From: Castanea sativa
Taxonomy: Eukaryota; Streptophyta; Magnoliopsida; Fagales; Fagaceae
DNA: 64,000 nucleotides
NCBI RefSeq assembly: GCF_040712315.1
Contig: NC_134017.1
Location: forward strand, 49,411,636 to 49,475,635
Reading direction: 5' to 3'
Shown here piece by piece: positions 34,016 through 46,817 of the stretch (position 1 is the stretch's first letter; every line of letters begins with the position of its first letter). The position numbers and the translations under genes were made by a program. Under the pieces are notes generated by a model. The model was not told where the DNA came from. It made no database searches and was given only the letters and a program-made list of their open reading frames with translations.

Positions 34016-36100
34016 ACAGTTCGACTGATGAAGGAATATAGGCTTCAGTTCCATACAAAAGATTGAAGCTGAAGCAAAATCAAAGCTTATTAAAAGATAG
34101 AGGATTTTGTAGTGTATTTTTGTCTTTTGAATTTCAAGTTTTGGGTTTTTTTTTTTTGAATTTTCAGAATTTTCCAATTTATGGTGTATTTTTATTTAAG
34201 CCTAAGTCCTTAATTATATTATGATATTGATTAGAATTTCAAGAGGGTTAACTTAGAGTTTGTAATTTTAGCCGGATTTATGTATAAAGAGAAAAGTTCC
34301 ATATAATCCTCGTACCACTAGGCTTTCACCTCAAAATTTTGATTTTATTTATCTTTCCTTACTGTTTTGGTCATCTAAGGTTTAGGTTGCAGAGGTTTGA
34401 CTTAGGGTAGAAATCTGGTCCTACTAATTAACTTAGCTTGCTTGTTGCTTGGGATTTATTGAAATATTGATGAAGCTATGGAATTATAATTAGTTATCAC
34501 CAAAGCAAGGAGTTTAGACAATTTTTGGTATATAAAGTCTTGCCCTCTTGCTAGGGCTTTTTCTTGGTGAGAACAGCCCAAGTCAATATCCTTTAATAGT
34601 TTAATAATATATACATGTTTTTTTTTTTTTTTTTAAAGGAGGGAAGTTATATTTCCGCTTACACAAAAACTAATTAATATCTTAATCTGATAATAAAACT
34701 CTAGACGTCATTAAAAAAAAAAAAAATTTATAATTTTTTTTTTTATAGCCTTCTCCCTTTATTATTATTTTTTGGATCATGTTTGATCCTAAATTTCGCA
34801 ATTTAAGGAAATTTAGTAGTTAAAAGGCAATTTCTTTTCATGAGGGCAAAGAATAATCTTTTCAAAGTACATATTTCTGAACTAAGAAAAAAGTATTTTA
34901 TATCAAATGATACCACATCATTCGTATCAAAATCTAATAAACGAGAGACATGTATGCAAAAATAATTATCCACTAATACACGTCTTTCATTTATTAGTGG
35001 ATTAGTTAATTTTTGCTGATATATCTCACACTTATTGAATTTTGATACCACTGACATAGTATGATTAGATACCAAATACCTTCTCCTAAACTAAGCTTGT
35101 GCTCCTTCGATTATTTTTTGAAGCATGTATTTTTATTTTTATTTTTATTTTTAAAAAAATTCATATAATTTGTTTAATTGTTAATAGTTCCGTCTCTATT
35201 TGCATAATAATTCACTTTTAATTGCTAATTAAATACAAGTCAGCACATATCATTTTGATAATAATTGGATTCTTTGTTACGTAGTAAAGAGGGAATTTGG
35301 TAAATATTCAGAATTTCTTGTGAGGTACACCATTACATCAAATTATAGAAGTTATTCAGGAAAAAAAATAAAAATAAATAAATATACAACTTATAGAAGT
35401 TATTATAAAACACCAATAACTTGTACTCACAGATTGAAAGGGCATTCACACCAGCCTCTATAGATCATTTAGCTAATCTGATCTAAAAGTCTACTTTTTC
35501 TAATCTTCTTCTTCTTCTTCTTCTTCTTCTTCTTCTTCTTCTTCTTTTTTTTTTTTTTAACTTCTATCAACATTAAACTACTCTCCCCCATATTATTAAA
35601 TATTCTTTTACTCTCTCTTTTTTTACCCATAGAATTACTCTTTCAGCACCCAACTCTTTCCCATTTCTTGCACTTGAGTACACGTGTAGTTTATTCATTT
35701 GGTATATAAAAAAATATTAAAAAAATCACTATTTGCTTTATTCATTAAAAAATTAAATTGATCAACTACCAGAAGAATATAGAAAAAACAGAGACCTTTG
35801 GGATATAAACAAGTTGTGAATACTCAATGGCTTATTTATATGCCAAATTTCTTGCAACTATTAATTTTTCTATTTTCATTATAATAAATGTCTAGTTAAC
35901 TTGCTTCTATTTTTTGGAAGGCAAACATATTAATAGGAAATAGTATTTTGTATAGAATGATACCACATCATTCGTATTAAAACCTAATAAATAAGATATA
36001 TGCGTAAAAATAACTATCCACTAACATAGTATCATTTGATACCAAAGCTTTTCGTATTAATAGATGTAAGGTATATTGAATGAAGCAAATAACAATACTT
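34016..36100. other. 3' flank and intergenic DNA
   Basis: The first ~200 bp should be the 3' UTR of the preceding gene. The remainder is AT-rich with a (CTT)n tract at about 35501-35545. No gene seen. Confidence 0.4.
35501..35545. repeat. (CTT)n microsatellite
   Basis: About 15 uninterrupted CTT units followed by a T-run. Confidence 0.95.
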
Positions 36101-36242
36101 ACTGGGGTGGTTACTCTACAAGTACAAGTGCTTATGGGGTGTGGGGAGTAAGGATTGGGGTTCAAGTCTCCAGGAGGGGGCTTCACACACATATACACTT
36201 AAATTAGACTAAAGTAGAAATTCTATCTTGTATAAAAAAAAA
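36101..36242 (+). mobile_element. SINE copy 3 (best preserved)
   Basis: Begins ACTGGGGTGGTTACTC (box A-like). It has a good box B at 36159-36171 (GGTTCAAGTCTCC), then CACACATATACACTTAAATTAG and TCTTGTATAAAAAAAA. It shares block order with copies at 395-556 and 32215-32372. Confidence 0.65.
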
Positions 36243-36892
36243 TTAACTTATTTTACCTTATTTAAATTGCAAAAAGTACTTTTTAAAATCCAGGGTGGGA
36301 AACTGCACATGGATAAGAATTATCTAACCTCCATCTAGTCCTAGTATAAGCTTAGAGCACCTAAGAAGAAGGCAAGTTCAAATTGATAAGTACTGAAAAA
36401 AAATGTCTTTATACAAAACTTGTGAATTGTGCAGGAAATTAGTGCCGTAAAATATTACCATCAAACATGCAATTGAAGCATTTTAAAACGAACTAACATT
36501 TCTTGGAGGTGAGGAAATTTGACAAGTTGAGGTGGAAGCATGCCAGGAAGACTATAACACATGGAAAATAAAATATTGAGTCTAGGCAACAACAATCATT
36601 AAATGTAACTCAATGATAAGAGATGTAAACAGATTGCTTTTGAAAATAAGGCTTACTGGGCTACATATACAATGATAAAAATATTAACAACAACAATATA
36701 CAGATGACTAGAGAGTAGAGCTTAGATGAAAAAATTTAGACTTTTGTCCATCATACGAGGACATAACAGTGCTGTTATTTTCGAAGTGACAATCACAATT
36801 GATGCTGTTGTCGTGTTACCCCAACCATTTGAAATTGGCAAGAATTACCATCAGAACTCCAGTACGTCACACCCATCGTACTAGTAATTTTT

Positions 36893-37242
36893 TTTGAGTG
36901 CATCAATTAATCAACATCCACAATCAAATAAACAAAACATGTCAAATCAGTGTTGTACAACTGTGCTTATGTAAAATATTGGCAATTCAAATTCATTCCT
37001 CCTTATTTTGGCTTACATGAACTTAAGGGTCCATTTGGATAGAACTTATTGCTGAAAACTGAAAACTGAAAACACTGTAGTAAAATAATTTTTAAATGTG
37101 TGAATAGTATTGTGGGACCCATTTTTAATATTTTTTTTGAATAAAATGCTTGTGGGTCCCATAAACAGTACGTGAACAGTAAAGTTGGTCTCCACAGTAA
37201 AATACCGTGCATGAACAGTACAGGTACTGTTCATGCACGTTG

Positions 37243-37273
<31 letters not shown>

Positions 37274-37710
37274 AGAAAATTCTCAGCAAAACGCAAACGC
37301 AGCTTATCCACACACAGCTTAAATATATTAAAAAACACCCAGGAAAATGTTTATCTTCTCACTTAAGTAATGCCATTTTTGCTGCCTGACTTTAGATTGG
37401 AAACACAGCTTAGCCTGGTCCAATTGTTCTAAATAGTAAATACCCATGACTTGAAGTGACATATGAGGAACATCAAGGACGTTTCTACCATTCTACACTT
37501 ATTTTAATTTCCATTTTGCTTCTAACTTTCTCTTTTTTCTTGTCCTTCTTGAAGGGACACATCGGCTCTTAATCAAATAGAAACTGAAACATGGACACTA
37601 CAGTTGGGTTCTCAAAGTGGATTACTCCCATAAGGGAAAAAATCAATTTTGCTATAATTATGTGATTTCAGACCAATGAACACTTGACAAAACCACAGAG
37701 AATGGAACTC
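36893..37710. repeat. local duplication, copy A (holds a MITE)
   Basis: Direct paralogue of 46283-46817. Shared blocks include CATCCACAATCAAATAAACA, GTCAAAT...GTGTTGTACAACTG, CATTTTTGCT(G/A)CCTGACTTTAG and TTTTGCTATAATTATGTGAT, in the same order and orientation. Copy A is longer because of a 291-bp MITE at 37027-37317. No coding function recognised. Confidence 0.85.
37027..37317. mobile_element. MITE, insertion proven by an empty site
   Basis: Flanked by CTTAA on both sides (37022-37026 and 37318-37322). The paralogous segment at 46410 has a single CTTAA and no insert. Ends are GGGTCCATTTGGATA and the complement of GCTTATCCACACACAG. It contains a perfect palindrome with 16-bp arms (37206-37239) and an A-run. 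No coding capacity. Confidence 0.8.
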
Positions 37711-38300
37711 ATATACTCTAATCAGACTACTAGAGAATCATACACAAGTGAAGTACTCTTATAATCATATAAATCAATGCAAAATACCCCATTTATCAGT
37801 TTGGTCACCAAGAAGATAATTTGGGTTTCTTAAAATGAAAATAACAAGTTTAACACAACTAGGTCAACCAGTTATAGTGACACCCTGTTGGACCAACTTC
37901 CTAAGATTCAAGATTTTCATATTCCTCACCAGTTAGAATGGAAGTATTATAGACCCCACCAAAAACAAAAAAGATAGAGAATGGAAGAGTTAGCTGGTAC
38001 CTTCTTGTTGGGGTACCAGCTCCTCTGTGAATCGCACCAACCCAAAGCAACTCAAAGCCATAATCTTGAAGAAGAAGAAGTTTCTTCCCAGCATGATGGT
38101 CAAAAACTATTGGCTCCTGAAGGGACTTCTTTAGAAATGTTTCCTACATATGAATATAGGCGGTTGGGACAACTTCACATTCTTTACATATGACATTGGT
38201 GGTGGCACTATGTTTGGTTTTGGCATGATTTATGGTAGGGGGAGGCTCCGCTCAAGGAAAGGTATCCCTAATTGTGTTTAATAGCAAGAGATAGTTACAT
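37711..38300. other. intergenic, no gene recognised
   Basis: One 70-codon open frame (37981-38193) shows no domain or exon signals, and I do not call it a gene. Confidence 0.35.
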
Positions 38301-38307
38301 AGGGGAA

Positions 38308-38392
38308 TTTTGGGCTGTTTTTTACTTAACTAAAATGTTTTCTTTTCAGCCACATAACGAAATTGTTAGTAAAAAGTAAAAACAGCCCAAAG
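38308..38392. repeat. small fold-back
   Basis: Inverted arms TTTGGGCTGTTTTTTACTT and AAGTAAAAACAGCCCAAA, about 45 bp apart. Possibly a very short MITE. Confidence 0.55.
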
Positions 38393-38489
38393 GGAAAAAA
38401 AAATCCCCACAGAGGTGGATTATGCAGAAATCAGGTTTGGACAGCTCTCTTGGATGTCAGTATTCATTCATGTAGTTTAGGATTATGAA

Positions 38490-38770
38490 ATCGAACCTAT
38501 GTCATAAATTTTGGAGGATCTTTCCCAAGCAAATATTAGGCATGGGCAGTTAGATAAGTTGGTGTGGATTCCTTTGCAAAACCAAGGTTTCCAAGTGAAG
38601 AGCTATTATAGAATTTTGAGGAGGGATGGCTTAGATTTTCCTTAAAAGAAGCATATGGAAAATCAGGGTCCTACCAAGGGCAGCTTTCTTTTCAAGTTGT
38701 GTGGCTTTGAGTAAGATTTGGACTGCCAATAGGCTACTGTATCAATTAATCATAAAATGTTCAATCAAGC
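38490..38770 (+). mobile_element. LINE zf-RVT fragment
   Basis: Translated pieces DKLVWIPLQNQGFQVKSYY and the following KGSFLFKLC-like stretch match the C-terminal zf-RVT region of plant L1 elements, with stops. Only this fragment is present. Confidence 0.65.
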
Positions 38771-39158
38771 CAGTGTTTGGGGTCTAAAACAGATTTTTAA
38801 GTGGTATCAAAGCATTTAGAATGCACTAGGTCTAGATAGAAATTTTCAAATGCACAAGAACAATTTTTTTAATGCAAATATATCATGGCCTATGCAGTTA
38901 TATACTCAATAGAAAGTGAAAGTGAAACGGAATGCTGTACAGCCTGTACTACTATACCAGACAGATAGATGGTCAAAACACCTAATGTGGCCTATGCAGA
39001 TCGATGCTCCACAAAAACAGCTGCAATCCATTTCCCTAAGTATCTTCACCAGCTAAAGCCCTGTTGATGAAGATTTCATTTCAACGATCATCTGAAGACA
39101 AGCAAATAAGATAATCATAGAATTAGGTTATTCCAATTATACTGCTGTAGCATAGATT

Positions 39159-39818
39159 CTAACCTTTGTATAAAATGATCTTAGCTAGCCGAGTCTGGCC
39201 TCCAGCATCTCCACGCTCGTGCCTAGGCCTAGCCCTATATAGCGTAGGAAACAAGATTTCAATTAAAACTACATACATCACTGGCATATAATCCATTTTA
39301 CATCATGCACTCAATTCTCAAATCCATTAAAACAAAAACAATATCCAATGCACAAAAACAAAAACAAACAATAGCAGACTAATGTAATGTAACAGTAGCC
39401 ACATCCTAATTAAGTTCCTTGATCTAATCCATAAACACACGCACAACAACCAACCAACCAAATGGAATGACAAACAACAACATCAAAAAGTAACAAAAAC
39501 AACAAGATACCGTGGACGTGGGCGTGGGCGGAACAGAGCCTGATTTTGAATCTGTGCTCCATACTGACAAATCAGGCACAAAACCAGAATGGCCATCCAG
39601 CGCATCCAACCACGGGGAAATGGAATGAGAACGAGGAAGTAGATCCCAGTCACAAAGGAAACCAGCAAAAGTGATGGAAAGGCCATATCCATGATCCACT
39701 CATGCAAACTAGCTCGCAGGTTGAAGACCATCTCTTGCACGAGCGTGATCTCGCGACTGCAGAAAAACATGATGAAAGCCAATAACGCAAGAACGGTTCG
39801 CATCATTGAAAAATTCAA
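39159..39818 (-). CDS. unrecognised 127-aa membrane protein, two exons
   Basis: Exon 1 is 39818-39511 and exon 2 is 39234-39159, joined by a 276-bp GT-AG intron in phase 2, giving 127 aa. Hydrophobic spans lie near residues 7-20, 44-66 and 71-88. Between them is a conserved pattern IMDMAFPSLLL...RWMAILVLCLI. The tail is rich in Arg and Pro, then GDAGGQTRLAKIILYKG. A diverged relative with the same exon-3 tail (GDAGGQT-LAKII) and the same intron phase lies at 55728-58380, which supports the exon call. A GC-rich leader (39819-39920) precedes the ATG. I do not know the family or function; the hydrophobic spans point to a membrane. Confidence 0.65.
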
Positions 39819-40860
39819 GTGGAACTGAGTTTAGGGTTTGAGGCTCTCGCTCTCGGTGTTGGTGATCGGTGTTTGGGGTTCGCTTTCGCGTTTGCGAAGA
39901 AAGGCGCGACTGAGCGACTCTTAAGTTTTTGAATATTGGGTTTAAAGGGGTTTTATAGTAAAACCTTAAAATAAAAAAACAGTGTGTGTGTGTGTCTGAA
40001 CCTTGTAAGATAAGCCCTCAAATGGAATGAATGGATTGATTTATTTTTTCCCTCTAAAACCTGAATCCCTAATATAGAAGTGTTAAATGGCTAATAAAGA
40101 GTTAAAATATTTTAATGCCATAAATAATGGGTTCACTTTCAAAGAGTTTGTTAGGTTGACTATTGTACAAATTTATTGACAATAATAAAAAATATTTGGT
40201 TGGGTTGACTATAATACAAATTTATTGAAATATTATTAAATGGTCATGTTAATGAGTATTTAACAATTTATTTTAAGAAAATTTTGACACTATTTTTATG
40301 AAAAATAAAAAATATTGTCAAAACATTAAAATTTTTTTTTTCATAAAAACTTTTTTAAAATAGTTTATTAACAATTACTCTAAGGGCATTAGTTAATATT
40401 TTTCTATTATAAATAATAAGAAAATGTCTATTTAAAATCTATAATAAATTGTGATATATATCATTTTATTTTTAACCTCTTTTACTCTTTTTTTTTTTTT
40501 GCTAAAAGTAGCCTGTGTATACTTGAATTTCCTTTAAAAGATTTTAATTTTTAGTCAAGATTGTTAATTTTTATATATTTATTTTATTTATTTATATTAA
40601 TTAATTATAACAGAATTACGGTTCTATCTCAGTTCCTCAAAAACCTTACATATCTTTTTTTCGATTCTTTGAACAATTCGAATTTCAAAAAAAGGCCATA
40701 CCCACGAAAACATTTAACACTAGGTCATAACTACTCACCGTGCCATTTGACTGCCATAGTCTTACTACTAAATCCTAATCTCCAAGCTACCAAAATCTTA
40801 AGCGCTATTGCAGGCATTACCCAATTAGCCAATATAGAAAAATGAGGACAGACAAAGAGT
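39160..40860. repeat. segmental duplication, copy A
   Basis: The gene at 39159-39818 and about 1 kb upstream are matched by 55728-59110. Upstream blocks in common include TTTTCCCTCTAAAACCT, AGTTAAAATATTTTAATGCC, TGTGATAAATATCATTTTATT (with A/T changes) and CGATTCTTTGAAC, in the same order. Confidence 0.75.
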
Positions 40861-40935
40861 CATTGATACTGTGACAATATAAAACAATTAATTTACTGTC
40901 CCCTCGCTTTACAAATGACATCAGATCAGATGATA

Positions 40936-41164
40936 TTAAGTGTGCATTTGGATACGACTTATTTTGCTGAAAACTGAAATCAATTTTTTTTTTTTTAAAA
41001 AAAATTCGGTTACTGTTCATTAATGAAATTATTGTGCATTTTCCTGTTTGCACTGTTCAGGGACATGGACAGTGCAAGAGGTGCTGGACTTTTTTTTTTT
41101 TTTTTTTTTTAAATGCAACTTACTCTAAACGCAGACGCAAACAGCTTGACCCAAACGGAGCTTA
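40936..41164. mobile_element. MITE related to 37027-37317
   Basis: Starts TTAAGTGTGCATTTGGAT and ends CCAAACGGAGCTTAA, with TTAA at both outer edges. The interior shares GCTGAAAACTGAAA and ACTGTTCA words and the ACGCAGACGCAAACAGC end with the copy at 37027. Contains a GCACTGT...ACAGTGC hairpin. Confidence 0.65.
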
Positions 41165-41282
41165 AATTGCCTCCTCTTTTCAACAAGTTGTCCACCATCA
41201 ACAATGCAAATAAGAACTGCAGTCCCAAAACAAACAGTAACTTAAAACTAGATTTAACTTAAACCGATGACTTTGGTGTAGC

Positions 41283-41342
41283 TTCTAGTATCTTCATCAA
41301 AACTGCAGCCTTGAACATCATGAAGCATATGAACTAGGGGCC
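41283..41342 (-). repeat. UBTD 3' flank block, duplicated at 45419-45477
   Basis: The block TCTAGTATCTTCATCAAAAC...GAACATCATGAAGC occurs here, just past the pseudogene stop, and again at 45419-45477 in the same orientation. The second copy suggests part of another duplicate, but no coding exon lies beside it. Confidence 0.7.
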
Positions 41343-41389
41343 ATGAGATCAATATACAAAATTTACAGTCTCAATGAACACTGTATTCT

Positions 41390-44300
41390 TTACCCTATTG
41401 TCAAATCCCATATCAAATTGTTTGGCTCACTCAAAACATACTTGGGTAGTTCATATCTTGCACCTGTAATGGAAATGTTGTAAGCTGGATGAAAGAAATT
41501 TTTGAATAATTTAAGGGAAAGAAAAGAAGAAAGATAAATGAAAGGGAAGAAAGGGGGAGGCAGGAAGGAAATGAAGGACCTCTCTCATCATTGTCAAGTC
41601 AGCACTCTGAATGATCACACCTGCACATTCCACGATTGTTTGTGCAAGGGTTAAGTCAGCTTCAGCAGCTGCTCAAAGTGCATCCCATATCTCTGGAAAG
41701 AAAAACAACATTCATATTTCAGATATCATCTTTCTTTTGCTTAACACTAAAAGATTAGTTCCTCAACTTCTCTTAACGCTAAACAAACAGTACATGTAGA
41801 TTGCACATCAAATGTAACAACATAACATGTTTACAGCAAAATATACATACACATTTACAGCAGAATATACATTACCATCATGTTGATGACTATAAACAAC
41901 ATAGAACGGTAGAAGGGAGCAAAACAACCAGACTAAAATATAATAGTTTGAGAACCTTCATGCAACTTAAGCAACTTAGTTTTAGCAATCATAGTACGAC
42001 ATTGAAGCTTATTCTTATAAAAAAGATGGGGTCAAGAAATAAACATATGTTTGATATGAACTTTAGACATTCATGATATCACAACATTTTTTAACAAGAA
42101 TTTCATTTTACTTCATAAACAGTGAATCAATAATATATAGCAATAACAACTGATAAAATATGGCAATTTCATCAGCAAAAATGACATGTTTTGGATTAAA
42201 AAAAGAAGTAATATAGTTTTGATCTCAAACTGTACCATTAAAAACAGGTAGACAGACAGATGAGACAAGTAGATGGCATGAGGAAATGGTAAAGCAAACA
42301 AAACTCATCTTTAAACCAGAACTATGATACTTAATAGGATGGACTTGATTAGCAATTACCACAACTTCCTCCAAAGTGCTGATTATACTGAACATGTTTC
42401 ATCACAGTTTACTAAATTATAATATGTGCATGTATGTGTGAACTAGAAACCAAATGCAAATGACTACCTTCTAAAAGGCCAGAACCAATTTATTCTCTAG
42501 TGTGCTCCTACCGATTGAGACAATCTTTGGATGTGGGGATAAGACACAAGCCTTGATTGGGTAAGTTGTGTGTGCACTTGGCTTAGTGAACTAAGACATC
42601 TAAAGCTAATTAAATAACCATAAAATATGCAGATATGAAAAGAAACCGTTTTCTAGAAGACCATATCAAGAAGGCATGCAGTTGATAGGATCCAGACTTG
42701 TTTTGGTGAACCAAGAGTACTTTGTCCCAGTTAAATCATGTTTATTCCCAGTGCCCATAACTGTGAGAAGCAAACTTTTGATTTACAATCTCATATTTTA
42801 AACCTGCCTTCCCCCCCCCCCCCCCCTCAACTATAAGTGCCATAGTGCCACCAAAGTAATCAAAATACAATATAATATCACATATAAGAGAGGTCCAAAA
42901 ATATGAAAAAGGAAATTCTCACAGCAATGAATGATAAGTTTGTTTAAAACAGTATCCATGAATGTCAATACAAAACTTCATGCGGAGGTTCATACTTTCT
43001 GTGAATGCCATTCTCAAAACTATAAGAGTTATAATGAAACTAATTCTGGTCATAATCAGTAATATCAAACATATTATATCAAGTTCTTGCAGTACATCTT
43101 TTACCAAACACTTCATAACAGAATTTTGGACAATTCTGGTCCAGTAGGAAGGGGAACATGCTCAATATGCTGGAAGAAATTCACCAACAGGTTTACTGGC
43201 TGATGTGGTAACAAACATTTCAACTTAAAGAAGCAAGTGTCCTTGCAGAACTTAAAGTAAAAACTAATGGTTCGTATCAGCTGATAGCCAGAATAGTGAA
43301 CTCTTTCAGTTTAATGAGCAGGACTGAGCTTAGTTAAATATTTGCTTCCAGAATGAAGAGACACAGGCACAGTAACTATCACAGATATGAATAAAAGCAA
43401 CTCTTTAAGCATGCTTTCACAAATTAAATTTCTTAACAAAAAGAGACAAGATGGGCCCCAACAAGGGGACTTGAGAATCAGAATAAGCCTAAAATTTGTC
43501 ATATCATTATTCAGGCTTTTGCAAGTTAACCACATATGAAAAACTATTGTACAACTGTCGGCATCCATCCCAGCGCATCCATATGCCAATGTCAGAAACT
43601 AGAAATATCATCATGGTGCAAATAGGCACAATGTTGAACATAAATTCTCTCTAAGAGAATCATTTGTTTTGAATAATCATTAACAGTCCATATGTCTCCC
43701 ATTTGTGTCAACAACCATATAGCACAAATTCTATATAGATCAACAAACCTAATCGAAATCTTCATTCTTAAAAACATAATAGGCTGAACCACAAAACAAT
43801 CATATGTAAAAAAATAAGTTGGGCTCATATGTGCTCTTTGAAATCACTCATTACATATCTCTTGAAGTAAAGGTTTTTCTTGTGCATCCTCTGCTAGAAT
43901 AGCAGAAACAAAATAACTGCTAGAGTTTCATAGCAATCTCTACCATAGATGCTTGCCATAGAATCTTCAACAATACTCTAGCTATATTTATTGCCTTGGG
44001 CTACAAATGCCTGAAGCATAAAAAGTCATGGGCCATCAAATGGAACTTTCACCTAAATCATACAGATACAAAAGCAAACAAGAAAAGAAAAAGTCAAATT
44101 TTTTTTGTCCTAACTATGCAAAAGGTATACTATCTCATGCCCTTAATTTTTAGTTACTCCTGTTTTCAGACGGTCTGGAGTGGGGTTGTTACTAGATACC
44201 CAAATAATTTTGAAATATGGGCCAAGCAGAATTTGACAAAACTATAAAGTTAAAAAATAAACAATATGTGTGCATACTGCATGCATTCTTTGAGTGCATA

Positions 44301-44446
44301 CACAAGTCCCATCGAAAGAGTACCTTTCTGGCCACCTTAGTGTGGAGCGGTATCCCAAAATTCATCATGCATCTGCATTAGTTGTGTCCTTGTAATTGGT
44401 TCAGTATGCTTCCAAGGTTTCGGCTTCTGAATTTTCTTAAGATCCC
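41390..44446 (-). pseudogene. UBTD/DC-UbP-type ubiquitin-domain protein, pseudogene
   Basis: Three exons with matching phases on the minus strand: 44446-44324, 41692-41580 and 41463-41390. They read KIQKPKPWKHTEPITR and MQMHDEFWDTAPH, then EIWDAL and AAAEADLTLAQTIVECAGV, then ARYELPKYVLSEPNNLI. This is the N-terminal domain of UBTD1/2-type proteins, which normally precedes a ubiquitin-like domain. Breaks: a TAA in exon 1 after DTAPH, a TGA after EIWDAL, and a small deletion near the end of exon 2 that removes the residues before the DERG motif. The introns are kept, so this is a duplicated and not a processed pseudogene. The first exon and the ubiquitin-like half were not found. Confidence 0.8.
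42080..44300. other. large intron of the UBTD pseudogene, no other gene seen
   Basis: AT-rich DNA with a poly-C run near 42811-42826. No exon-like frame recognised. Confidence 0.4.
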
Positions 44447-44449
44447 CTG

Positions 44450-46280
44450 AGATCATATAAAATAATTGTTATCACCATCAAATAAATTGAATTAGCTAGG
44501 AATCTAACTATTAAATAAAAGTAAGCACCCTGTAATATTACATTCCCAGCAGTGAAGAAGCAAATACATAAGCACATAGAAAATTTGATACATACACATA
44601 AATGTGTATATGTGCATATGGCGTGTTTATGGAGAGGGGGAGAGATTTGATGAGGATGAGGAGGACCTAAAAAGATAAGTGGATATATTGTGTGTGGGTG
44701 ATAGTGGTGGCAGTAACAACATTAACTTTGGTTTTTGTATCACAGTTGTGCCATTAAATATTGTTTAGGTCACAGATCATAGCAATTATTTTAGGATATA
44801 ATCAAATATAGGAGAGCTGTGACTCCTCTATTGCCTATTGGAGGCTTCCCTCTATTTCTTTCTCAGCATTCATATAGCTGGTCATTCCTAAGGGGACCAA
44901 GGGTAGAAGGAAATAGGCGTGCACGGCATTTATGCCAATAACTTAGAATAGTATGATTGGGAAGATCCTTCATATATCAATAGCTTGTCCCACACACTCA
45001 AATGGAGTGTTAGGGAAGCTAGTTGAAGGTATATATCTCATAGTGACAAGGCAATTAAGTAGTGTGTTGCTTGCATTCGTATGGATGAGAGCTTATTTGC
45101 ATCCTAAAAGAAAATGTATAGCTTTTTAAAGCACCATCTTTTTCCAGGTACATCTACACTTTCGCTCAATAAACAAAATAAACTGATAAAGAAATAAGCT
45201 CATTCAAACACACTCTTAGTGGTATGTGTATCTAGCCTATCTTTCCTCTTCACTAGGCAAGTCGAAGATTTGCAGCCTAAAATGTACCATATCTGCCAGT
45301 GGCTCAAATAGACACAATCAATTGGAAAGAAGAAGAATCAAAAATAAATAAATTTTGTTGAATCAAAAACCTAATGGCAAAGTGGAGTTATTGCCATGAT
45401 TCTAGAACCAGCTCATTTTAGAATCTAGTATCTTCATTAAAACTGCAGCATTGAACATCATGAAGCCTATGAACTGAAACCTCAACTGATTCTGATTCCA
45501 ATCTATAAAATGATAGGAAAAACCTCAGATTTGAATGTAATATCAATCCAATCAAGCCCATATAATTAGCCATTTTTTGCACTTATTCTGAATGATGGAA
45601 ATAAATTAGAAAACAAGAGCTGAAAACGCATCTACCGATGTCAAGCATCCTGTGAAATCTTTCATCCTGCAGCTAAAAGCAAAGACACCATGCACAAACA
45701 TCCAATCCATTCTGAAAGCAGTTCCAAAACCAACACATGTTAACTTTGAAAAGTAAACAACGGTCTAACCTCCTCATGGGATCAAAACTCACCAAAGGCT
45801 GACTAATGACCCCTAAATCAGGAACTTTACTAATCTAGAAGATCTTGTGGAATTAAAAGTAATAAACACTTCAAAGATTCATTATACTCTCTTTTTGATG
45901 TTCAAAACTGAAGCAGCAAAAGTTCAAACTCATTTACTCAAATCATTACTCTCTTTTATTTTTCTTTGCTTTGAATGAAAGTCTTCAAGTCTTTACTGTA
46001 TATAGAATTCCTTATGCAATTTTCATTTAACTGGCTGAAATGTTTGATACATGTACTCTCATAAGAAGAAATTCAAAAATAGATTTGAACAAATTAACAT
46101 TATTTTCATCGCATTCAATGATGATGGTTCTCCAGAAACCTATCCTTACATCATGGACAGTTGCAACTCTTCAAGCAATGAGGATCTTGCTTTCTGTTAC
46201 TAAATGAGTACAAAAGAATAATTTAGTTTGAAAATGGACACCATTTAGTATATGAAAATAATGGACACCATTTAGTTATT
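44450..46280. other. gene-free stretch
   Basis: Apart from the duplicated block at 45419-45477, no gene or element was recognised. Confidence 0.4.
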
Positions 46281-46282
46281 TC

Positions 46283-46817
46283 TTTAAGTGCATCAACTAA
46301 TCAACATCCACAATCAAATAAACATAACATGTCAAATTGGTGTTGTACAACTGCGCTGATGTAAAATAATGGCAATTCAAATTCATTGTTCCCTATTTTC
46401 GGCTACATGAACTTAAAAATATTAAAAATCACCAAGGAAAATATTTATCCTTTCACTTAAGAAATGCCATTTTTGCTACCTGACTTTAGATTGGAAACAC
46501 AATTAGCTTCGCCTTGTTCAATAGTTCTAAATACCCATTACTTGAAGTGACATAAGAGGAACATCAAGGACATTTCTACCATTCTACGCTTATTTTAATT
46601 TCTAATTTTGTTTCTAACTTTCTCTTTTTTTCTTGTCCTTCTTGAATGGACACATCGGCTCTCAATCAAATAGAAACTAGAACATTTAGATCTCTCAAAT
46701 GATCACAAATTTAGACTTTTATCAAACAAATTTCATGAATTAATTCCTACAAATCAATTTTGCTATAATTATGTGATTTCAGACCAATAAACACATGACA
46801 AGACCACAGAAAATGGA
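46283..46817. repeat. local duplication, copy B (empty MITE site)
   Basis: Paralogue of 36893-37710 with a single CTTAA at about 46410 where copy A holds the 291-bp MITE. Confidence 0.85.

Noticed and set aside
37981..38193. 70-codon plus-strand frame
   Set aside because: No domain, no exon partners and no promoter signal; too short to support alone.
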